A stretch of 64,000 nucleotides of DNA from Planctomycetaceae bacterium (GTDB lineage Bacteria > Planctomycetota > Planctomycetia > Pirellulales > Pirellulaceae): NCBI GenBank assembly GCA_016794985.1, contig JAEUIQ010000106.1, positions 1 to 64,000 of the forward strand, in the 5' to 3' direction. Every line of letters starts with the position of its first letter. Position 1 is the stretch's first letter. The notes below the pieces were generated by a model, which worked only from the letters and a program-made list of their open reading frames with translations, made no database searches and was not told the origin of the DNA. Of the stretch, positions 56,517 through 64,000 are shown piece by piece. Made by a program: the position numbers and the translations under genes.

Positions 56517-58055
56517 TTATTTTTGCCGTATGTCATACACGATCAACTGATGCTGATCACGCAAGTATAGCTTGCCGTCCGAGATGACCGGATGTGGCCA
56601 GCTCTGCCCATTGTTGATGGCAATTCGAAAACGACCTCGCTCGAAATACTCTTCATTCGAAGCATCAATCAACGCCATCGTGCCATTCTCGTAGCGAAAG
56701 TAGAATCGCCCATCGGCGTAGGCCACGGCTGCTGAACCAGTCCCAGCCCCGCGGCCGGGACGCCATCGATCGCGCCCCGTCTTCAAGTTGAAACAGACGG
56801 GAAAGCCATTGTTATGGCCGTGGCCCATAAACACGTCGTCTCCCAAGAGGATCATGCCGCCATGATGGTTTTGCAACTCGTTCGATCGTTTGTACCATAC
56901 TTCAGAGACCGATAGCTTATTCCGCGAACCTTCGATGCGCAATAGCGCTGTGCCGCCGTCGTCGTAGCCCGAAGAACAAAAAATCAGATCATCCTTCACG
57001 ATCGGTGTCGGTATGTTGGCCGTCCCATTCGCGATTCGATTGTAGCCCCACAAGAATTTTCCCGTCGCGGCGTCGGCACTAATGATCCCTCGTCCGACAA
57101 ACTGCACGTACTGTTTAACACCGCGCGCTTGACTGATCACGATCGAAGAATACCCGGCACCATCTTGACCTGCCGGACCTGGATTCGCCGGCATCGGCGT
57201 TCGCCATTCGACACTTCCGGTTCGCTTGTTCAAGGCCGCTAAGGCTGCGTTGGGGGCACCGGGAGTGACAATCAAACGTTCGCCATCGACCAACGGGGAT
57301 TCGCTGTATCCCCACGAAGACATCATTCTTCCACCGAAATCGTTCGGAAAACTGGTTCGCCAAATGGCTTTGCCGGTACTGGCTTCAGCACACAACAAAT
57401 CTCCGTTAAAGGAAAGACCGTAAACCAAATCACCATCCACGGTCGGTGTGCAGTTCGGACCTTCACCCCCAGTTCCCACGGGCGTTTGCCATAGGAGCTT
57501 GCCATCGGCTGCATCGAGCGCCAACAGTCGGGTCTCGTCGCCGAACTTGCCCATGGTGAATAGTCGTCCCTCGGAAATCGACACACTCGAAAATCCGCTG
57601 CCCAATCCTTCAGCTTGGAAGGCGACCGGCGGTCCGTCATCCGGCCACGACTTGAGCAGCCCCGTCTCGCTACTGATGCCATCTCGGTTTGGCCCCCGCC
57701 ATTGCGGCCAATCGGTCGTCTTCGCCAATGGTTGTGCTGAAGCTGTGGCCTCGGAACCGTCCGGAACGGCAGGCTCGACTTGATCCGAACGACTCGCTTT
57801 GGCCGCTTGCTTGGCGAGTCGGCGGTCCTCGCTACTGAGTTTTTCCAAGTCGACTTCGATCGACTCCCCATTCTCTAGCTTCAACTTCACCTTGGTGCCG
57901 CGTAGCTCGACAAACTGGGCCACCGTTTGGTGCTTGCCAGTCGCATCCGTCCAAGTCCGCATTTCTTGCTGCGCCTGAACCAATGCTGTGCCAAACATGG
58001 CCATACTCCAAGCCCATATCCAACCGATTCGCTTCAACCTGATCGATGTTTTCAC
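56517..58055 (-). CDS. Secreted SHD1-PQQ-like beta-propeller protein
   Basis: Protein of 512 residues. The start is GTG 58055 with AGGA 9 nt upstream, which gives a clean signal peptide (RIGWIWAWSMAMFGTALVQA, cut before QQ). Residues about 32-75 are an SHD1-like domain (RTWTDATGKHQTVAQFVELR). Then a PQQ-like beta-propeller of about 390 residues has repeats such as WPQWRGPNRDGI, AADGKLLWQTPVGTGGEG and STGKAIWRTSFP. This propeller class often lacks the PQQ cofactor. A longer reading to 58259 starts with TTG and buries the signal peptide. It lies just downstream of the YhaO gene but is likely independent of it. Confidence 0.85.
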   Translation of the reverse strand: MKTSIRLKRIGWIWAWSMAMFGTALVQAQQEMRTWTDATGKHQTVAQFVELRGTKVKLKLENGESIEVDLEKLSSEDRRLAKQAAKASRSDQVEPAVPDGSEATASAQPLAKTTDWPQWRGPNRDGISSETGLLKSWPDDGPPVAFQAEGLGSGFSSVSISEGRLFTMGKFGDETRLLALDAADGKLLWQTPVGTGGEGPNCTPTVDGDLVYGLSFNGDLLCAEASTGKAIWRTSFPNDFGGRMMSSWGYSESPLVDGERLIVTPGAPNAALAALNKRTGSVEWRTPMPANPGPAGQDGAGYSSIVISQARGVKQYVQFVGRGIISADAATGKFLWGYNRIANGTANIPTPIVKDDLIFCSSGYDDGGTALLRIEGSRNKLSVSEVWYKRSNELQNHHGGMILLGDDVFMGHGHNNGFPVCFNLKTGRDRWRPGRGAGTGSAAVAYADGRFYFRYENGTMALIDASNEEYFERGRFRIAINNGQSWPHPVISDGKLYLRDQHQLIVYDIRQK

Positions 58056-58366
58056 ACGCGGGTTTCCTGGAAAAATCGCTTCATCACCGGCGGAACGCCA
58101 TTCCAAACAGTTCGACACCCCCATCCACCACAACCCAGACATCTTAGACGATCCCACTGCCGAGGAAAAGCAATCTGCTGAAGTTCCCTTGACACGTGGA
58201 CAAATTCCTGGGAAGAACCGCCCGGTCGTTCGTTTTCCGACGACTGAACTAGAATCCAAACAAGAACACTATGGATCGATGTTGAGACCAAACCGATTTA
58301 TCTCTCAAAATGGCCCTAGATGGAGAACGCTGCTCTCGACACGAGTGACCGGCGTGGAGCAAATGG
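58056..58366. other. Divergent intergenic region, promoters for both flanks
   Basis: About 310 bp between the divergent SHD1-PQQ and aspartoacylase-family genes. In-frame extension of the SHD1-PQQ reading continues to 58259 but has no good start. No specific promoter motif was identified. Confidence 0.3.
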
Positions 58367-59377
58367 ATGCCTCGTAGAAAGAAGGACCCACACGTTTGGG
58401 GCGCAGTTTCCATTCAACCAGGCCAAGAACTGGATGCCGAAGTTCCGATCAGCGAAAGTTACTGCGGGCGACAGGTAAGTTTTCCTGTCCACATCAAACG
58501 AGGCGACGAAGCGGGACCAACGGTCTTTGTTACTGCCGCAGTTCACGGCGACGAGTTAAACGGGACGGCGGCCATACGTTCGTTGATCGTTGATCCGCAA
58601 ATCCGTTTGACGCGCGGCACCCTGATTCTGGTTCCCGTCGTCAATGTATTGGGCTTTGAAACTCATTCGCGATACTTGCCCGACCGCCGCGACCTTAATC
58701 GCTGCTTCCCTGGTTCATCGAGTGGCAGTCAAGCCAGTCGTTTGGCGCGAGTCGTTTTCGACGAGATCGTTGGCCGCAGTGATCTTGGTATTGATCTGCA
58801 CACTGCTGCCATTCGCCGCACCAATCACCCCAACGTTCGCGGTGACTTCCGCAACGCTGAAGTTCGCCAGCTGGCCGAAGCATTTGGCTGCCCGCTGTTG
58901 GTTGACGAACCAGGGCCCGAAGGTTCATTTCGCCGCGCCGCTACCGATGCGGGTTGTCCGACAATTTTGCTGGAAGCAGGCGAAATCTGGAAAATGGAAT
59001 CTCCAATCGTTGAGGTCGCTCGCCAAGGAATCATCAATGTGCTTTCTGAACTCGAGATGCTCCACGGACTCCTCTGCTTCAGAAAGCCGATCGAGTTGAT
59101 CGAAAAAACGCAATGGATCCGATCCGATCACGCGGGCTTCCTGGATTTTCATTGCCAATTAGGCAAACATGTTCGCCAAGGCGATCCCCTAGCCACGATC
59201 ACGTCTTTGCTCGGCAGAAACCCGGTTTCGATCTTTGCGCCTATGGACAGTGTCGTGCTGGGCTTAACCACGCTCCCCGTCACGACTCCGGGCGAGCCTA
59301 TTTGTCACTTAGGGCAACTACAGCCACGGGCAGCGCTGTTGAACAACGCGATCATTCGTCTCACCGACGCCGCGTAA
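58367..59377 (+). CDS. Succinylglutamate desuccinylase/aspartoacylase family protein
   Basis: Protein of 336 residues with an M14-like carboxypeptidase fold. Zinc ligands are His60 and Glu63 in HGDELNG and His145 in DLHTA; a catalytic Glu lies in LLEAGE. The C-terminal HCQLGKHVRQGDPLATI segment recalls a lipoyl-like or barrel subdomain seen in this family. It would remove an acyl group from an amino acid or release a C-terminal residue. The substrate is unknown. A hairpin follows the stop. Confidence 0.87.
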   Translation: MPRRKKDPHVWGAVSIQPGQELDAEVPISESYCGRQVSFPVHIKRGDEAGPTVFVTAAVHGDELNGTAAIRSLIVDPQIRLTRGTLILVPVVNVLGFETHSRYLPDRRDLNRCFPGSSSGSQASRLARVVFDEIVGRSDLGIDLHTAAIRRTNHPNVRGDFRNAEVRQLAEAFGCPLLVDEPGPEGSFRRAATDAGCPTILLEAGEIWKMESPIVEVARQGIINVLSELEMLHGLLCFRKPIELIEKTQWIRSDHAGFLDFHCQLGKHVRQGDPLATITSLLGRNPVSIFAPMDSVVLGLTTLPVTTPGEPICHLGQLQPRAALLNNAIIRLTDAA

Positions 59378-59414
59378 GTCGCCCGCAAGACTCCTAAGTG
59401 CTCCTGCGGGTGAC
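59378..59414 (+). terminator. Possible terminator hairpin
   Basis: GTCGCCCGCA (59378-59387) pairs with TGCGGGTGAC (59405-59414) through ten base pairs including one G-U, directly after the stop codon. The loop is 17 bases and no T-tract follows, so a Rho-independent role is uncertain. Confidence 0.45.
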
Positions 59415-59930
59415 ACGTTACGATTCGTTGACGCAGGCAAATTGCTTCTCGAACCAGCAGTCCCACGCCGTCTAAGGCCCGCAATTCCCCTAGCAAACGT
59501 CATACACCGCCTGCCACCCTTCAGGTCCTCGAATCCTTCCAGTGCAGAAATCCTTCTTGTGCCGCCCGCCCTCCACTGAGCTAAACTGACAGAGGCTTTC
59601 TCCTCGCCCTTCGCCGACCCTCAGCACCATGACCGTCGGATAGTCGCGGCCACTGGAATCTACTTTCTTCCATCACCGTCGAACCGAGCCTCAAGTCCAT
59701 CGACTCGGCAAATTCTGGCTCATTTCCGGCCACAAATCCGTTGGGCGAGGCACCGGTTGGAATTACACTGGGCCAACGACCAACCAAACTTGTCGCTAGA
59801 TCGCGGCAAGTAGGTTGCGACATCGTTCCCACTCCTTTTCCCTGACGGCACCGCTCCCATGCCCGACAACGCGAAATTCATCAACTTCCTCGCCGTGCCC
59901 GTGCGAAGTAACCGGCAGTTGGCTCCGAGA
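59415..59930. other. Intergenic region without recognised gene
   Basis: About 515 bp. No coding region, repeat or promoter was convincing. The upstream in-frame ATG of the S9 peptidase gene is at 59859, but the signal peptide begins at 59931. Confidence 0.35.
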
Positions 59931-62900
59931 ATGAACTCAGCAACGCGGCTGCTCTCACAATTTCGTTGGTTGAGCATTTTCCAGCTCGTCGGTTGTTCTC
60001 TAGCAGTGAGCCTTTGGGCCGACGACCGCAAGCCGTTGGACCATGACTCCTACGATCAATGGAAATCCGTGACAGCGCGGCAAATTTCGCAGGATGGAAA
60101 TTGGTTCTGTTATCAAACTCAACAAGGTTGGGGAGACAATGAAGTTCGCAGGTTGCTTGTTCGCAATACTCAATCGGAAATCGAGTACGTTATAGAGCGC
60201 GGACGTAGCGCGGCATTTTGTCGAGATCACCGCTTCATGATTCTTGTGGTTGATCCGGACCCCGCGGCTGTCAAAAAGAGCGTGACCGATAAAGTCCCTG
60301 AGGAACAGCGGCCGCAACCTCAGTTGGCCATCCTCAATCTACAAAACGGAGAAGTCAAAACGACAGCCAACGTGCGATCTTTTCAATTGCCTGAAAAAGG
60401 GCAAGACTGGGTCGCTTACTTGGTCCCAGCCACACAAGGCCCCACGATTTCAACGACACGAAACAAGTTGGAATCGAGTCTCGTACCACGCCAAAATTCG
60501 GCCGGCATCACGACCTTGGTCAAACTATTGGCTCCCGCTGCCGCGAAACTTCCCCAAGGGAATTCCAAAAGTGAAACATCAACTCCTGGCTCTGCACCTT
60601 CAAGCGTCGAGCCACCACCGTCCAGTCCCGAAAAAGCCGCTGCGCCAACCCCCACTACAAACCCACCAACTCGACCTCGTGGAGCCACTCGCGCCACGAC
60701 TCCCAAACAAACCCTCGTGCTCGAACAATTAAGCACCGGAAGACAATGGAGCTTTCCGAATGCCACCGAGTTTACATTCGACAAATTCGGCAAGCACTTG
60801 GCTTGGTCCGTGGAGGGAACCCCAGAACAATCCGGCGTCTGGCTACTCAGTTTGAACGAACCGATACAACCACGGCGATTGCTCGCACAGTCTGGTAAAC
60901 TGACAAGCCTAGTCTTTAACGAATCTGGTGAGCGTCTGGCATATACCCACCAAGACAATAGCGACGAGAAAAACAAGGACCAATCGAAAGCACCTCCGGT
61001 CAGTGTGTACCTGTGCAATCTAGTCGAGGGCTCCGAACCTGCCGTGATTGCAACGACCGGTGCACCTGGCATTCCGGAAGGCTGGACGGTTCAACCGCAA
61101 ACGCCGTTGCTTTTCTCGAAGTCCGGCCAGCGATTATTCTTTAACACCACGCCCAAGATCGCGGAAACTCCGGAAGTTAACGCGGAAGCGGCCAAGACCG
61201 ATGCCCCGCCCACTGCCAAGTTGGATGTTTGGCATTGGTCAGAACCACTGCTGCAAACCGTGCAACAAGTACAAGTCAACCGATTGCGACAAGAAAATTA
61301 TCGCGCCGTCTATCATGTCGAAGCCAAGCAGATCGTCCAGTTGGCCCAGGCCGACACGCCGACGGTTTCGATCGCCAACGAAAACGACAGCCCTTTCGGT
61401 GTTCTTGTGACCCAGGAACCCTACCAAGTCGAGCGAACTTGGGAAGCACCCGGCTTCTCCGATGTTTGGTTAATCGACATCCGCTCAGGGAAACGCTCCA
61501 AAGTCTTGGAGCGAGTTCAAGCCAATGTTCAGTTGTCCCCCAACGGTCAGTTCTTGTATTGGTGGGATGGACAAGCGCGCCACTGGCACGCCATGGAAAC
61601 TCGCCAACGTAAAGTCTTCAAGCTTAGCGAGGGTATCCCACACGCGTTGCATGACGAGGAGCACGACACACCCAATCTTCCCAGTTCGTACGGAGCGGCT
61701 GGATGGACCGAGAAAGACAAACATTTCTTGGTGTACGATCGTTACGATCTGTGGCAAGTCGATCCCAGTCAAAAGCAACCGCCCGTTTGTCTGACTCAAG
61801 ATCAAGGTCGTCAGAAACTTATTCGCTTACGTCGCGAGCGACTAGATCGCGACGAACAGTTTATTCCCGCCGAAGGAGCATTGTGTTTATCGGCATTCTC
61901 CGAGAAAAACAAAGATAGCGGATTCTATAAGCTGACTCGCGGAAAGGAGCCCCAACTCGCTCCCTTGATTCTCATGCCCGAAGCCATGGACGATCTGTTG
62001 AAGGCCGAAGAGTCGGACACCGTCGTATTGACTCGGCAAGATTTTCGTCGCTTCCCTGACCACTGGGCCACGAATCTGCAGTTCGCCGATTTTAGACGCC
62101 TTACCAAAGTCAATCCCCAGCAAAATGATTATCGCTGGGGTTCAGCTGAGTTGATCGATTGGTCCAGCGCTACAGGACGTCAATTGACTGGCTTGCTCTA
62201 CAAACCTGATAACTTTGATCCCAAGTTAAAGTACCCGATGCTGGTATACTACTACGAACGAAACTCCGATTCCCTTCATCGCTATTATGCACCTGCCGCA
62301 GGGCGATCAGTGATCAACATCAGCTTCTATGTCAGCCGCGGATATGTCGTGTTTGTCCCCGATATTGTCTACTCGGCGGGTTCACCCGGTCGGAGCGCGA
62401 TGGACTGCATCATCCCAGGAGTGGACCGGGTGGTCTCCTTCGGGTTCATCGACGAGAAGAAAATCGGCTTGCAAGGCCACAGTTGGGGCGGCTATCAAAC
62501 CGCCTTTTTGGTAAGCCAAACCGATCGTTTCGCCGCTGCGGAAGCCGGCGCACCCGTCGCGAACATGACCAGTGCTTACGGTGGCATCCGCTGGGAAAGC
62601 GGAGTCAGTCGCATGTTCCAATACGAACGAACTCAGAGTCGCATTGGGCGAACTCTATGGGAAGACCGCCAAGCCTATCTCGACAACTCGCCACTTTTCT
62701 TCGCCGATCGCATCCGCACACCCTTGTTGATTCTGCACAACGACAACGACGGAGCAGTTCCTTGGTATCAAGGGATCGAGCTATTCATGGCCTTGCGCCG
62801 CTTGGGGCAACCCGCATGGCTGTTGAATTACAACGGAGAACCACACGGCATCACGAAAGAAGAAAATCGTCGCGACTTCGCGATCCGCATGCAACAGTTC

Positions 62901-63038
62901 TTCGATCACTATCTACAAGGTGCCCCGGCTGCCAAATGGATGGTGAGTGGCATTCCAGCGACGGACAAAGGCAAGGAATTCGGCCTAGAGTTAGTACCCT
63001 CTGCCCCAAACCCACCACTGAAGACGGAGGACGAGTAA
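59931..63038 (+). CDS. Secreted S9 prolyl-oligopeptidase-family serine peptidase
   Basis: Protein of 1,035 residues. The signal peptide is MNSATRLLSQFRWLSIFQL, then VGCSLAVSLWADD; either SPase I cleavage near WADD or a lipobox LVGC is possible. A WD-like beta-propeller makes up most of the N-terminal 600 residues, with a low-complexity Pro/Ser/Thr linker near residues 210-260. The C-terminal alpha/beta hydrolase has QGHSWGGYQT with Ser851, HNDNDG with Asp940 and EPHGI with His972. It cleaves peptides outside the cytoplasm. The repeat array of 63057 follows. Confidence 0.9.
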   Translation: MNSATRLLSQFRWLSIFQLVGCSLAVSLWADDRKPLDHDSYDQWKSVTARQISQDGNWFCYQTQQGWGDNEVRRLLVRNTQSEIEYVIERGRSAAFCRDHRFMILVVDPDPAAVKKSVTDKVPEEQRPQPQLAILNLQNGEVKTTANVRSFQLPEKGQDWVAYLVPATQGPTISTTRNKLESSLVPRQNSAGITTLVKLLAPAAAKLPQGNSKSETSTPGSAPSSVEPPPSSPEKAAAPTPTTNPPTRPRGATRATTPKQTLVLEQLSTGRQWSFPNATEFTFDKFGKHLAWSVEGTPEQSGVWLLSLNEPIQPRRLLAQSGKLTSLVFNESGERLAYTHQDNSDEKNKDQSKAPPVSVYLCNLVEGSEPAVIATTGAPGIPEGWTVQPQTPLLFSKSGQRLFFNTTPKIAETPEVNAEAAKTDAPPTAKLDVWHWSEPLLQTVQQVQVNRLRQENYRAVYHVEAKQIVQLAQADTPTVSIANENDSPFGVLVTQEPYQVERTWEAPGFSDVWLIDIRSGKRSKVLERVQANVQLSPNGQFLYWWDGQARHWHAMETRQRKVFKLSEGIPHALHDEEHDTPNLPSSYGAAGWTEKDKHFLVYDRYDLWQVDPSQKQPPVCLTQDQGRQKLIRLRRERLDRDEQFIPAEGALCLSAFSEKNKDSGFYKLTRGKEPQLAPLILMPEAMDDLLKAEESDTVVLTRQDFRRFPDHWATNLQFADFRRLTKVNPQQNDYRWGSAELIDWSSATGRQLTGLLYKPDNFDPKLKYPMLVYYYERNSDSLHRYYAPAAGRSVINISFYVSRGYVVFVPDIVYSAGSPGRSAMDCIIPGVDRVVSFGFIDEKKIGLQGHSWGGYQTAFLVSQTDRFAAAEAGAPVANMTSAYGGIRWESGVSRMFQYERTQSRIGRTLWEDRQAYLDNSPLFFADRIRTPLLILHNDNDGAVPWYQGIELFMALRRLGQPAWLLNYNGEPHGITKEENRRDFAIRMQQFFDHYLQGAPAAKWMVSGIPATDKGKEFGLELVPSAPNPPLKTEDE

Positions 63039-63056
63039 TCGCTGGCGCATCAGCCC

Positions 63057-63092
63057 CCGAATCAGCCACCGAATCAGCCACCGAATCAGCCA
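63057..63092. repeat. Three-copy 12-bp tandem repeat
   Basis: CCGAATCAGCCA is repeated exactly three times, 19 nt after the S9 peptidase stop. As the unit is a multiple of three it stays in frame in the +1 reading, but that reading is not a gene. It lies just before MITE-like copy 3. Confidence 0.85.
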
Positions 63093-63113
63093 AGGGAGCT
63101 TCACGTCCGACAC

Positions 63114-63283
63114 GTGACGCAGTAAAGCTTTGTTTCCCGTGACCACCGGCTCGAATGGGCCGAAACAACCCTAGCCGGTGTGCGTTAGCCACCGGTTAGT
63201 TTGATATCACGATCAGAAAAAGCTTGAAGGGCCGACAGAAGTGCTGAGATCGGGCACTAAAAAATACTTCACAGCGTTGCCCG
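63114..63283 (-). repeat. MITE-like dispersed repeat, copy 3
   Basis: About 170 bp, same orientation as copy 2. It holds GGCTCGAATGGGCC, CCCTAGCCGGTGTG, CCACCGGTTAGT and a right end AAATACTTCACAGCGTTGCCC. The left end GACGCAGTAAAGC mirrors the right one. It lies between convergent genes, like copy 2. Confidence 0.75.
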
Positions 63284-63312
63284 CACCTGCCACCCTCACA
63301 CGTGGCACGCGC

Positions 63313-63705
63313 TCAACAGGCAAGTGATTCCTCGAAGTTAGGTTCGCCTTCGAACCGTAGGCAAATTCCTGTGCCGGCGGCGACAAGATACGCTCCGTTG
63401 GCAAATGCGAGTTCAAAGTTTACTCGCCCGTGGAACTCAAATGGAATCGGTATTTCCTTGCGCCATTCACCAGCAACTTGCAGCCGACCCGCGGAGACAC
63501 GGCCTATTTTGGGATCTTCTTCTCGGATAAGCTCGGCGCCGCGAAGCTCAAGAAAGATGCCTTTGCTGAACCCTTGAATTGTCTTCCTTCCATCCGCCAA
63601 ACTAGCTTTTCGCATCGCCCCCGCTGAGAAGCGAACGTAGATGTCTGGGTCGACCAATGTGACTGCAGCTACCTCGGAGTCAGGCAATATTATTGTGATG
63701 TCCAT
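63313..63705 (-). CDS. Hypothetical protein
   Basis: Protein of 130 residues with no signal peptide or membrane helix that I can see. It is mostly beta-strand-like (for example VEFHGRVNFELAF-type segments) and I do not recognise it. The ATG at 63705 has AAAGG 6 nt upstream; an ATG at 63720 is also in frame. It overlaps the 3' end of the next minus-strand reading by 16 nt, so they may be co-expressed. Confidence 0.65.
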   Translation of the reverse strand: MDITIILPDSEVAAVTLVDPDIYVRFSAGAMRKASLADGRKTIQGFSKGIFLELRGAELIREEDPKIGRVSAGRLQVAGEWRKEIPIPFEFHGRVNFELAFANGAYLVAAGTGICLRFEGEPNFEESLAC

Positions 63706-63890
63706 TGTTGACCTTTGCACGGCCTAACGACCTTTGTGCGTCCTACCGAAACGATACCCGAACCGCCAGAGATACCGTCTCCCTTGACCAACCGCTCGAT
63801 CGCAGGTTTCGAGCGCAACGCTTGGATACTCTTGATGGCCTCCTTAAGTTTGGTAACTGTCCACAAAAGGATTAACGTCTTATCGAGCAT
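63690..63890 (-). CDS. Short hypothetical protein, doubtful
   Basis: A possible 66-residue protein starting MLDKTLILLWTVTKLKEAI, with a hydrophobic, helical N-terminus. GGA lies about 9 nt upstream of the ATG at 63890; a longer start at 63929 is in frame. It overlaps the next gene by 16 nt. The evidence is weak, and it is near the window end so context is lacking. Confidence 0.35.
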   Translation of the reverse strand: MLDKTLILLWTVTKLKEAIKSIQALRSKPAIERLVKGDGISGGSGIVSVGRTKVVRPCKGQQWTSQ

Positions 63891-64000
63891 GATGCTCAAT
63901 CCGATTTGGCTCAAGGAACCCGAACCCAAGCAAACACTCGCTCCTATTCCGCAATCCCCAATCGCGAGTTTACCGCGGCGTCTATCTGCATGCCAAGACC

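Overview
The window is bacterial chromosomal DNA of moderate GC with dense protein-coding genes on both strands. It most likely comes from a planctomycete of the Pirellulaceae type. The basis is the gene content: large prepilin-type secreted proteins, DUF1080-like secreted domains, an SHD1-PQQ propeller fusion, a squalene-cyclase-like repeat protein, DUF1611, many signal peptides and weak Shine-Dalgarno sites. LpxK implies a lipid A outer membrane. I see no tRNA, rRNA, CRISPR array, integrase, transposase or phage gene. The assignment to a phylum is inference, because no marker gene can be searched here.

Layout. 1-669 is non-coding repeat DNA: a 175-bp tandem array followed by the first of three ~170-bp dispersed MITE-like elements (the others are at 47493 and 63114). 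855-11187 (minus) is a five-gene pseudopilin operon in a gspG-H-I-J-K-like order, ending in a giant 1,810-residue GspK-like protein. 11574-16670 holds a membrane protein, a DUF1080 protein, a VOC protein, an alpha/beta hydrolase lipoprotein and a secreted protein with DPF repeats. 17032-20427 carries two divergent phosphohexomutases. 20441-26984 has a secreted lectin-fold protein, DinB, a hypothetical protein, a free-standing RNA polymerase alpha-CTD-like protein, a UvrD/PcrA helicase, an FHA protein and a repeat lipoprotein. 27127-32433 (minus) encodes DJ-1/PfpI, a GT-C glycosyltransferase, an MFS transporter and enolase.

32706-36545 (plus) holds a monoacylglycerol-lipase-like hydrolase, LpxK, a TPR protein and a small membrane protein. 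36547-42616 (minus) holds a second GT-C enzyme, a squalene-cyclase-like protein, an orphan HlyD-type adaptor and a sodium:solute symporter. 42789-47505 (plus) holds an M48-like membrane protease, a papain-like protease with C-terminal LGFP repeats and a DUF1611 protein. 47832-58055 holds a YhcC-like radical SAM protein, a small membrane protein, a six-hairpin glycosidase-like protein, a YhaO/YhaN (SbcD/SbcC-like) pair and an SHD1-PQQ protein. 58367-63929 holds an aspartoacylase-family enzyme, an S9 peptidase and two small hypothetical genes.

How it fits together. Most genes are housekeeping or cell-envelope functions: glycolysis (enolase), sugar-phosphate interconversion, lipid A, GT-C glycosylation, DNA repair (UvrD, YhaO/YhaN), and secreted hydrolases and sugar-binding domains. 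The least ordinary parts are the pseudopilin operon with its giant last member, the isolated alpha-CTD, the papain-LGFP fusion and the two repeat families. I found no defence island or obviously transferred block.
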